Shown one piece after another: positions 1 through 4,972 of a stretch of 5,184 nucleotides of DNA (within the stretch, counting starts at the first letter, position 1; every line of letters begins with the position of its first letter). This DNA is from Pseudomonadota bacterium (GTDB lineage Bacteria; Myxococcota; UBA9042; PHBI01), in the NCBI GenBank assembly GCA_005788935.1, contig SYAK01000081.1, positions 1 to 5,184 of the forward strand, in the 5' to 3' direction. Under the pieces are notes generated by a model. The model saw only the letters and a program-made list of their open reading frames with translations, searched no databases and was not told the DNA's origin. The position numbers were made by a program, and so were the translations under genes.

Positions 1-304
1 AGCCACCCGACTGCTGGTTGTAGATCATCGTGCCGATGAGGTCGGCAGGCAGCAGGTCGGGGGTGAACTGGATGCGCTGGAAGCGGGCCTGGATCGTCTG
101 GGCGATGGCGTTGACCGTCGTCGTCTTGGCGAGGCCGGGGACGCCTTCGAGCAGCACGTGGCCGCCCGTCAGAAGGCCGATGAGGATGCGCTCGACCATC
201 GCCTGCTGGCCGACGATGACCTTTTGGACCTCGGACGAGACCTCGTCGACGAACGCGCTCTCGGCCTTCACGAGGTCATTGAGGACACCGATATCTCGAG
301 ACAT
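1..304 (-). CDS. MoxR-family AAA+ ATPase, N-terminal part (runs off the left edge)
   Basis: MoxR ATPases are chaperone-like AAA+ proteins, usually encoded beside DUF58 and von Willebrand A-domain proteins and thought to help mature or activate partner proteins. The 101 visible codons begin MSRDIGVLND. They show the family's VIVGQ segment (residues 29-33), the core strand HVLLEGVPG and a Walker A motif GVPGLAKT at residues 54-61. The family signature FQRIQFTPDLLPADLIG follows at residues 75-91, then YNQQSGG at the edge. Walker B, the sensors and the lid lie outside the window; family members are about 320-350 aa. The ATG at 302-304 is preceded by an ACGGAG ribosome site (311-316) six bases upstream, and the VIVGQ segment sits at its normal distance from the N-terminus. 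The gene is transcribed leftward, so any DUF58/VWA partners would lie beyond position 1. Family assignment is firm; the physiological client is unknown. Confidence 0.95.
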   Translation of the reverse strand, partial: MSRDIGVLNDLVKAESAFVDEVSSEVQKVIVGQQAMVERILIGLLTGGHVLLEGVPGLAKTTTVNAIAQTIQARFQRIQFTPDLLPADLIGTMIYNQQSGG

Positions 305-390
305 GGCGGGCTCCGTGGCAGATGGGGGGCGTTCGTCGTGGGGACGCCGTGGACGGCGCGGGCGGCGGCCCCCAGAACGAAGCGCGCGGG

Positions 391-419
391 GATATAAGTC
401 CCGATCGCGAGCTGGGCAA
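391..419 (-). promoter_or_regulatory. Candidate sigma70-type promoter for the moxR-like gene
   Basis: On the minus strand, TTGCCC (414-419) and TATATC (391-396) are separated by 17 bp, each matching the -35 and -10 consensus at four of six positions. The TATA-containing stretch stands out in otherwise very GC-rich DNA. Transcription would start near 384, giving a leader of about 80 nt before the ATG at 304. This is inferred from sequence only. Confidence 0.35.
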
Positions 420-477
420 GGGGGCCCTGCGCGGTGGCGGAAGGTCGCCTCGGGACGACGCGCTGGCGCCAAGTCCG

Positions 478-502
478 GCTTTGAAACCTTTTGTTTCAAA
501 GC
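478..502. promoter_or_regulatory. Palindromic operator-like site A (GAAAC-N5-GTTTC)
   Basis: A perfect inverted repeat: arm GCTTTGAAAC (478-487), five-base spacer, arm GTTTCAAAGC (493-502). It lies in an AT-rich island within a GC-rich gap, upstream of the leftward moxR-like gene. It has the same core and spacer length as site B. There is no T-run and the stem is AT-rich, so it does not look like a terminator. The shape suits a dimeric repressor such as a TetR-family protein; the Pseudomonas TetR regulator PsrA recognises a GAAAC/GTTTC-type palindrome with a shorter spacer. The regulator here is unknown. Confidence 0.6.
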
Positions 503-524
503 GTGGCACAAAATGATTCAGAAA

Positions 525-541
525 TGAAACATCCTGTTTCA
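525..541. promoter_or_regulatory. Palindromic operator-like site B (TGAAAC-N5-GTTTCA)
   Basis: A perfect inverted repeat with arms TGAAAC (525-530) and GTTTCA (536-541) and a five-base spacer. It has the same core and spacing as site A, and its centre (533) is 43 bp from that of site A (490), about four helical turns, so both would face the same side of the DNA. It lies about 220 bp upstream of the moxR-like start codon and 333 bp upstream of the lipoprotein start codon. The moxR-like gene is the nearer target, but either is possible. Confidence 0.6.
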
Positions 542-544
542 GAC

Positions 545-873
545 AGGGACCTCGGCGCGACTCGGGACACCTCGGGAGATGGCCCCCGATGGCGGAGGGG
601 CTCGCGTCGGGTCGCATCAGGTCGGCGGGGCCCGGAGCGGGCACGCCGCCAGGTCATGTGGCGCGCAGCGAACAGGTCTCGCGCGAGGCGGCGCCACGCG
701 GGCGAGGGCCCGCAGAGCACCAGCGTCCGGCCGCGACCGAGGGGCTGCACGCGTGCGGACTTGCCGCGCAAGGGGCGGCGTGGGAGCGTGGCCGCCGCGC
801 AGGCGTCATCCGAGTCAGGGCCAGGCGCCCCCGCCTAACCCGCTGCTGCCGCCCTTTCGGCCTGGAAAACCTG
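545..873. other. GC-rich gap with no supported gene
   Basis: Nothing convincing is encoded here. The lipoprotein frame stays open upstream as far as 589, but the extra 95 residues are Arg/Gly/Ala-rich and match no domain. They would also bury the signal peptide inside the protein. Open frames on the opposite strand have the same biased, domainless composition. No clear promoter for the lipoprotein gene could be picked out. Confidence 0.6.
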
Positions 874-1908
874 ATGAACAGCCGCTTCTCCGCCCACCTC
901 GCGGGCCTCCTCGTCTCGACCGGATTCCTCCCGGCCTGCGGACGTGAGGCCTCGCCCCGAGCGACCCCGACGTCCGCATCCACCCCGCCCTTGGTGCCAG
1001 CGCCAGCCGCCACGCCCGCCGCGACGACGACGCCAGAGGCCACACCCGCACCACCCACGCCCACGCCGCCAGCGACCGCCCCCGGGGAGACAGCCGAGGA
1101 TGTCGCCGCCAGCGTCCCCGACGCCCTCCGCGCAGCGGTCGCGGCGCTCGTGGCGCAATGGCTCGAGGCCCAGAACACGGGCGACTTCGGCCGCTACGCC
1201 GCCCTCTATGCGCCCGACTTCAAGGGCGTGCGGCGCACGGCCACAGGGGCGCCGAAGACCTTCGACCTCGCGGGCTGGAAGGCCGACCGGGCGACAATGT
1301 TCGAGCGGCGGATGGAGGTCGCGGCGGACGGGGTCACGGTCTCCGCCGACACCACGCCCGGCGTCACGGTCGTGACCTTCACGCAGCGCTGGCGCAGCGG
1401 GAGCTACGCGGACCACGGACAGAAGGTCCTGAAGGTGCGGCTTGACGACGGGGCGCTGCGCGTCGTGCTCGAAGACATGCGTACGAGCACTGCGGGGTGG
1501 GAGGATGACCGGATCAAGGCGGCCGACCTGCGCGCGATGACCGCGCCGCTGACGGTCAGGGTGTCAGTCGACCGCGTGGCACCACCCGACGCTGTCGGCG
1601 ACTGCCTCGGCGGCCAGATGGCGGTCGTCGTCACCGATGCCGCGGGGCGCAGCGAGACGATCGCGGTCGGCGCCGTGACGGGGATGGCGGGGGACGCGCC
1701 GGGGCTGACGTGGCTCGCGCCCACGAAGCGGGGGCGCCACGAGGACCTCGGGACCTTCTGCGCGGGACTGCAGGCGGGGTGGCGGGTCGAGCAGGACGGG
1801 GACTTCCTCATCGCCACCGAGCTCTGGAACGACGAGGTGACGGGCCACGGACGCCATCGGCGCGTCCTCGCGCAGCTCGCAGCCGGCGCCGAGGTGCGGC
1901 TGGAGTAA
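874..1908 (+). CDS. Predicted lipoprotein with Pro/Thr-rich linker and NTF2-like domain
   Basis: A 344-aa predicted lipoprotein. Residues 1-22 are a short signal peptide ending in a lipobox LPAC with the lipidated cysteine at 22. Residues 27-75 are a Pro/Ala/Thr-rich linker typical of surface or periplasmic lipoproteins. Residues about 85-205 look like an NTF2/SnoaL-like domain: a helical start (VAALVAQWLEAQNTGD), then YAALYAPDFKG, an FERRMEV segment, and strands including VTFTQRWRSG. This pattern resembles the NTF2-type domain that accompanies some L,D-transpeptidase-like proteins, but no catalytic domain is visible. Residues about 225-344 form a separate beta-rich part with two cysteines (244 and 296) that I do not recognise. 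The ATG at 874 is chosen because it places the signal peptide at the N-terminus and has a weak GGAA site seven bases upstream. The gene stands alone, with large gaps on both sides. Function unknown; a ligand-binding or cell-envelope role is inference. Confidence 0.8.
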   Translation: MNSRFSAHLAGLLVSTGFLPACGREASPRATPTSASTPPLVPAPAATPAATTTPEATPAPPTPTPPATAPGETAEDVAASVPDALRAAVAALVAQWLEAQNTGDFGRYAALYAPDFKGVRRTATGAPKTFDLAGWKADRATMFERRMEVAADGVTVSADTTPGVTVVTFTQRWRSGSYADHGQKVLKVRLDDGALRVVLEDMRTSTAGWEDDRIKAADLRAMTAPLTVRVSVDRVAPPDAVGDCLGGQMAVVVTDAAGRSETIAVGAVTGMAGDAPGLTWLAPTKRGRHEDLGTFCAGLQAGWRVEQDGDFLIATELWNDEVTGHGRHRRVLAQLAAGAEVRLE

Positions 1909-1979
1909 GGCTCGGCGGAGGTGGTGCGGGGGCACTTGGGCCCTGACCTGGGCGGACGCGCAGGGGGCACCGGTACGAA

Positions 1980-2007
1980 GGCCGCGACGTGGCCAACGCA
2001 CGCGGCC
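1980..2007. terminator. Possible hairpin downstream of the lipoprotein gene
   Basis: Arms GGCCGCG (1980-1986) and CGCGGCC (2001-2007) are perfectly complementary with a 14-nt loop, 71 bp after the lipoprotein stop. No T-tract follows. In DNA this GC-rich, a 7-bp stem can arise by chance, so this is a weak terminator candidate. Confidence 0.25.
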
Positions 2008-2031
2008 GACGAGAGACCCTCCCCTCCACAT

Positions 2032-2090
2032 GTGACGCCACGCCATGCCATGTTGGGCGCGTCGCGGGGGGGACGCGTATCGGGCGTCAC
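2032..2090. repeat. Nested inverted repeats
   Basis: Outer arms GTGACGCC (2032-2039) and GGCGTCAC (2083-2090) are perfect 8-bp complements. Between them is an inner pair CGCGTC (2058-2063) and GACGCG (2072-2077) with an 8-nt loop. The left side has an 18-nt unpaired segment, so the overall fold is lopsided. It may be a structured leader or nothing; no known RNA family was recognised. Confidence 0.3.
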
Positions 2091-2194
2091 GCGCGCCCGG
2101 CTTGGCCGCCCGCCGAGCCCAAAGCCTCGCCCGCTGGGCGTGACGTGGCGGGACGACCGGTCCTGGTGGCGCGCAAGCGCCCGCACGCGGCGAA

Positions 2195-2238
2195 GGTGCG
2201 TGCGAAGTCCCCCGCCGGTGCGTGTGAAATCCCCCGCA
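2195..2238 (+). repeat. Two-copy 22-bp tandem repeat
   Basis: Two adjacent 22-bp units (2195-2216 and 2217-2238), each starting GGTGCGTG and continuing with GAA then a TCCCCCGC block, agree at 19 of 22 positions. The differences fall at unit positions 9, 13 and 22. The period is close to two helical turns. The pair lies 170-213 bp upstream of the HEAT-like start codon and just upstream of the operator-like repeats, so a binding-site role is possible, but simple duplication explains it equally well. Confidence 0.6.
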
Positions 2239-2294
2239 TGCAGGCGCGCGAGGCGCGAGGCGGTCAAGCGTCAGGCCCCCGTCCACCGACGCCA

Positions 2295-2319
2295 GATTCG
2301 GTCCGAGTTGACCTTGCCA
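2295..2319 (+). promoter_or_regulatory. Operator-like repeat, copy 1 (overlaps the -35 element)
   Basis: GATTCGGT followed by CCGAGTTGACC (2295-2313) recurs in slightly altered form at 2351-2371, where two bases are inserted and one T is a C. In this copy the left half GTCCGAG (2301-2307) is intact, but the right half expected as CTCGGAC has decayed to CTTGCCA (2313-2319), which doubles as the candidate -35 element. Binding here would block RNA polymerase, so a repressor is the natural guess. Confidence 0.5.
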
Positions 2320-2343
2320 AAAACCAGATCACGTATCGATTAT
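2314..2343 (+). promoter_or_regulatory. Candidate promoter of the HEAT-like gene
   Basis: TTGCCA (2314-2319, five of six to the -35 consensus) and GATTAT (2338-2343, four of six to the -10 consensus) are spaced by 18 bp in a locally AT-richer stretch. Transcription would begin near 2350, giving a leader of about 58 nt before the ATG at 2408. The elements lie between two copies of an operator-like repeat, which supports a regulated promoter here. Inferred from sequence only. Confidence 0.45.
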
Positions 2344-2350
2344 CGACCAC

Positions 2351-2377
2351 GATTCGGTGTCCGAGTCGACCTCGGAC
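2351..2377 (+). promoter_or_regulatory. Operator-like repeat, copy 2, with a perfect palindrome
   Basis: This second copy of the repeat contains a perfect inverted repeat: GTCCGAG (2359-2365), spacer TCGAC, CTCGGAC (2371-2377). It lies just downstream of the predicted transcription start, and the equivalent point in copy 1 is 58 bp upstream. Sites on both sides of a promoter are a common repression layout. The binding protein is not identified. Confidence 0.55.
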
Positions 2378-2407
2378 CGCGTACCCGACGGCAAGAACAA
2401 GGTTATC

Positions 2408-3751
2408 ATGAAGATCTCGAATCTTATCCCGATTGCCGTCATCGGCGCAGCGGCGACACTGGCCCCCTTCGACGCCAGAGCCGAGGAGAGCGAGGCCTAG
2501 GGAGAGGCCATCAAGGGGACCGGCGAGTTCGGCTACCTCAAGGACTGGCTGATCGGTGACAAGAAGATCGTCGGCGGCGACGGTGTCGTCGGGAGCCGCT
2601 TTTTCAAGGACGCGATCCTCGGGACCCAGCCGCTCCCGCTGCCACTTGTCGAGGAGGGGCTCGCGGTCTCGCCCGAGGCGAGCGGCCTCGAGTCCCGTTT
2701 CTGCGTCGGTTCATGGGGTTGCCGCGCCTTCACGCCGTCCTTCGAGCCGCTCGCCCTGCGGCGTGACGCGGCCCACAAGCCGCTCATCGAGACGTTCTTC
2801 TCGGACGAAAACGTCTGGAAGCGCGCCGGCTTCTCCTCGCGCGGGCTGCTCGTGCGCATGATCGGCTGGTACAACGACCGCGCCTTCGCGCCGAAGGTCG
2901 TCGAGATGGCGACGTTCGAGCCCGACAGCGAGTACACGATGGACGCGCTCAAGGCTGGCGCGGCGCTCTTCGGCCAGTGGAATGACCGCAGCCTCGTCGG
3001 GGCCTGCACGGCCGTCTTCGACATCGAGCGCAACGAGGTCCGGGGAGTGGAGCCCGCGCGCCAGACCTGCGCCTGGTACCTCATCAAGCTGGGCGAGAAG
3101 GGGCCGGGCGGCAAGCTCAAGCGCGCGCGCCTTGGCAGCGAGTGGATGACGCCCGTCGTCGCCGCGGCCTTTGGCAACGCGGACGCCCGGGACGAATGGG
3201 TCCAGACCGCGAAGGATTTCGCGGGCAGCCCGGACCGGACCGACCACGCGGCCGCGATCGTGGCGGTCGCGCTGAGCGGCGACAAGAAGGCCGAGAAGGA
3301 GGTCATCGCACACCTTGGCGGCGCTGAAGCGGACCCCGCATGGGAGCACGCGACGCTCCTGCCGACCTACGCGCACTCCGCTGTCGGCAAGCGGATCGTG
3401 GCCGCCGTGAAGAAGCCGGTCTTCGCGCTCGGCGTCAAGGACAAGGCCGGTCGCGTCCATGCGGTCGTGGCCGCGATGGCGGCGCGTCTCGGCGACGCCT
3501 CCGCGCTGCCCGCGATCAAGAAGCTCTTCAACAGCGACGACGAGAGCGTGCGCGAGGTGCTGGCCAGGACCCTTGGGACCGGCTCGCCGGGCGTCATCCT
3601 GAACCTCCCGACGAATGGCCTCGCAGGGGGTGCACCCCTGCCCGAGCTGGCCGCTGTCCTGCAGGAGGCCTTCGAGAACGAGAGCAACCTCGGGGCGCGC
3701 GGCAACATCGCGCGGGCCTGGGCCATGACGGTCCCGGCGGGCGGCAACTGA
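2408..3751 (+). pseudogene. Secreted HEAT-like repeat protein interrupted by an in-frame TAG at codon 31
   Basis: Read through codon 31, this frame gives a 447-position protein. Residues 1-25 are a signal peptide (MK, a hydrophobic stretch LIPIAVIGAAATLAPF, then an ARA cleavage site), so the product would be exported. Codon 31, six codons after the cleavage site, is TAG (2498-2500). The frame then stays open for 416 codons to TGA at 3749-3751. The 29 codons right after the TAG have G or C at the third position in 26 cases, so the frame is plainly coding on both sides. No ATG, GTG or TTG occurs in frame between the TAG and the GTG at 2852, which lacks a good ribosome site; restart there would lose 148 codons. 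The ATG at 2408 has AAGG five bases upstream. The C-terminal half is rich in paired amphipathic helices of HEAT type, clearest at 349-388 (HAVVAAMAARLGDASALPAI, then ESVREVLARTLG). Cysteines are at 99, 105, 200 and 221. HEAT arrays are protein-binding scaffolds; the partner is unknown. A sequence error, a recent nonsense mutation or amber readthrough are all possible. Confidence 0.75.
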
Positions 3752-3787
3752 CGCCCGATTGCGGGAAGACCGGGCCCCCGAAGCACG

Positions 3788-3827
3788 CTCGCTCGCGGGG
3801 GGCCATTGGCCCCTGACCGCGAGCGAG
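3788..3827. terminator. Two-tier hairpin between convergent genes, likely bidirectional terminator
   Basis: The outer stem CTCGCTCGCGG (3788-3798) pairs perfectly with CCGCGAGCGAG (3817-3827). Inside it, GGGGCC (3799-3804) pairs with GGCCCC (3808-3813) around a 3-nt ATT loop, with a 3-nt TGA bulge between the two stems. That is 17 base pairs in all. It starts 36 bp after the HEAT-like stop and ends 26 bp before the LysR stop, so it can serve both converging transcripts. Neither side has a T-run, so it departs from the classic intrinsic terminator, as is common in very GC-rich genomes. Confidence 0.7.
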
Positions 3828-3853
3828 ACCTCGGGACGGTCCCCCACGTTGGG

Positions 3854-4834
3854 TCAGTCGCGGGGCGGACGCGGCTTTTGGGGGTGCGCACCCTTGGCGA
3901 CTCGGCGCGCGGATGCCTCGAGCCTGGCTAAGGCGGCCGCGCTGTCGCCGTCGCCGAGGGCGTCGATGAGGTGGTCAAAGACGGCCCGCACCCGCACCGG
4001 CATGCGCGCCCGCTCGAGCGCGACCAGTGACAGCGAGACCTCGACCCCGAGCTTCCCCGGTAGCAGCTCCACGAGGCGGCCGTGCTCCAGGTCGTCGAGG
4101 ACACCGGCGATCCTCGGGAAGAGCCCGATGCCGAGCCCCTCGCGGCACGCGGCGAGCTGCGCCTCCATGCTGTCGGAGGCGAAGGGGCCGTCCACAGCGA
4201 CCTCCCCGCCCGAAGCGAGGGGCCAGCGCCGCACGGGCCGCTCTCCGCCGCCCATCCCGAGGATGCAGTCGTGGGCGGAGAGCGCGTCGACCGTGTCCGG
4301 GGTGCCGCGTCGGCCGAGGTAGGCGGGGCTCGCGACCGCGCATGGCAAGGCGACCCACAGGCGGCGGGCGATGAGCGACGGGTCGCGGACGGTGCCAGCC
4401 CGCAGCGCGAGGTCGTAGCCCTCGGCGGCGAGGTCGACGTGACGGGACGCGGCCGTGAGCTCGATCCGGACCTCGGGCCAGCGGCACAAGAAGCGGCCGA
4501 GCGCCATGGCCACACGAACCGCGATAGGACCTGGCGGGACGCTCAGACGGACCAGGCCACGCGGCGTGGCGTCGCGCTGTCGCATGGCCGACTCGGCCTC
4601 GCGGGCCGCCATGACGAGCGGCCGCGCCCGCGCGAACAGCTCCTCGCCAGCAGCGGTGGGCAGCAGGCGGCGCGTGCTGCGGTGCAGCAGGTGCACCCCG
4701 AGCCGCTCCTCGAGGCGGGCGAGCTGGCGGCTCAGGGTCTCGCGCGGGGCCCCGAGCACCCGCGCCGCGGCCGACACGCTGCCCGACTCCACGACCTGCA
4801 CGAAGACCTCGAAGCCTTCTCCTGCCTCGCCCAT
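3854..4834 (-). CDS. LysR-type transcriptional regulator
   Basis: A 326-aa LysR-family DNA-binding regulator. The N-terminal winged helix-turn-helix covers residues about 7-65: FEVFVQVVESGSVSAAARVL, then the recognition helix region RETLSRQLARLEERLGVHLL and the wing HRSTRRLLPTAAGEELF. A linker helix (about 66-88) leads to the effector-binding domain (about 92-295), with family features such as LVRLSVP, the YDLALRAG segment at 140-147, GLGIGLFP at 233-240 and the closing RVRAVFDHLIDAL. This looks like the CrgA-like subgroup. The start at 4834 puts the helix-turn-helix at its usual distance from the N-terminus and has a G-rich site just upstream; in-frame starts at 4849, 4873 and 4900 would add up to 22 unneeded residues. 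It is divergent from the DoxX-like gene with palindromes between them, so that gene and lysR itself are the likely targets. The C-terminal tail (about 305-326) is basic and Pro-rich and looks dispensable. The effector is unknown. Confidence 0.95.
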   Translation of the reverse strand: MGEAGEGFEVFVQVVESGSVSAAARVLGAPRETLSRQLARLEERLGVHLLHRSTRRLLPTAAGEELFARARPLVMAAREAESAMRQRDATPRGLVRLSVPPGPIAVRVAMALGRFLCRWPEVRIELTAASRHVDLAAEGYDLALRAGTVRDPSLIARRLWVALPCAVASPAYLGRRGTPDTVDALSAHDCILGMGGGERPVRRWPLASGGEVAVDGPFASDSMEAQLAACREGLGIGLFPRIAGVLDDLEHGRLVELLPGKLGVEVSLSLVALERARMPVRVRAVFDHLIDALGDGDSAAALARLEASARRVAKGAHPQKPRPPRD

Positions 4835-4845
4835 GCGCCCCCCGA

Positions 4846-4858
4846 TCATCTGTGATGA
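4846..4858. promoter_or_regulatory. 13-bp palindrome next to the lysR start
   Basis: TCATC (4846-4850), spacer TGT, GATGA (4854-4858): a perfect 5-bp inverted repeat, 11 bp upstream of the lysR start codon. It is one of two adjacent palindromes of the same size and spacing in the lysR/doxX intergenic region. Its position suits autoregulation of lysR. Binding by this LysR protein is inference. Confidence 0.45.
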
Positions 4859-4860
4859 AA

Positions 4861-4873
4861 ATGACCGAGTCAT
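4861..4873. promoter_or_regulatory. 13-bp palindrome, second of a pair
   Basis: ATGAC (4861-4865), spacer CGA, GTCAT (4869-4873): another perfect 5-bp inverted repeat. Its centre is 15 bp from that of the neighbouring palindrome. ATGAC recurs alone at 4899-4903, nearer the DoxX-like gene. LysR regulators typically bind a strong palindromic site plus a weaker promoter-proximal one, which this resembles. Confidence 0.45.
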
Positions 4874-4889
4874 GGCCCAAAGTCCACAC

Positions 4890-4918
4890 TTGCGACACAT
4901 GACGCACGGGCCTAGGAC
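4890..4918 (+). promoter_or_regulatory. Weak candidate promoter for the DoxX-like gene
   Basis: TTGCGA (4890-4895) and TAGGAC (4913-4918) are 17 bp apart, matching consensus at four and three of six positions. A poor match is expected for a promoter that needs a LysR activator. The start site would fall near 4925, within the next palindrome. Low confidence. Confidence 0.25.
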
Positions 4919-4920
4919 AA

Positions 4921-4935
4921 CGGGGCGACGCCCCG
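4921..4935. repeat. 15-bp perfect GC palindrome upstream of the DoxX-like gene
   Basis: CGGGGCG (4921-4927), one central A, CGCCCCG (4929-4935). It is followed by a pyrimidine-rich run (CCCTCTCTCTCCCTC, 4936-4950) and lies 37 bp before the start codon. It could be an operator or part of the leader. A one-base loop makes it a poor RNA hairpin, so a protein-binding site is more likely. Confidence 0.4.
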
Positions 4936-4972
4936 CCCTCTCTCTCCCTCACCTGCACCCCGGAGTCCTCGG

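Larger units (their letters stand above)
1909..2290. other. Intergenic region without a supported gene
   Basis: This stretch between the lipoprotein and the HEAT-like gene carries open frames on both strands. Their products are Arg/Pro-rich, have no domain, and overlap real genes in other frames. The structure I can see is an inverted repeat shortly after the lipoprotein stop, a longer-range inverted repeat, and a 22-bp tandem duplication, listed separately. No U-rich terminator or tRNA-like fold was seen. Confidence 0.55.

Noticed and set aside
504..519. Possible sigma54 promoter starting TGGCAC
   Set aside because: The required GC dinucleotide ten bases after the GG is TT here, so the -12 element is missing.
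589..873. Upstream extension of the lipoprotein frame to an earlier ATG
   Set aside because: The added residues are Arg/Gly/Ala-rich with no domain, and they would place the signal peptide and lipobox in the middle of the protein.
1404..2286. Long minus-strand open frames opposite the lipoprotein gene and its downstream gap
   Set aside because: They are mirror frames of GC-rich coding DNA, with biased composition and no recognisable motif.
2498..2500. Selenocysteine insertion at the interrupting codon
   Set aside because: Selenocysteine is encoded by TGA, and this codon is TAG.
1921..2559. 212-aa open frame on the plus strand across the gap and into the HEAT-like gene
   Set aside because: Its product is Arg/Pro-rich and domainless. 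It overlaps the start of the HEAT-like gene, whose frame has a signal peptide and the proper codon bias.
2852..3751. A separate 299-aa gene starting at the GTG at 2852
   Set aside because: The same frame is clearly coding for 117 codons between the TAG and 2852, and the GTG has no good ribosome site, so it is an internal codon of the larger gene.
4082..4855. Plus-strand 257-aa frame opposite the LysR gene
   Set aside because: It is an antisense shadow of the LysR coding sequence with no ribosome site or domain.
3975..4958. Long minus-strand frame overlapping the LysR gene
   Set aside because: It is Arg/Ala/Gly-rich and lacks domains, while the overlapping frame encodes a complete LysR regulator.
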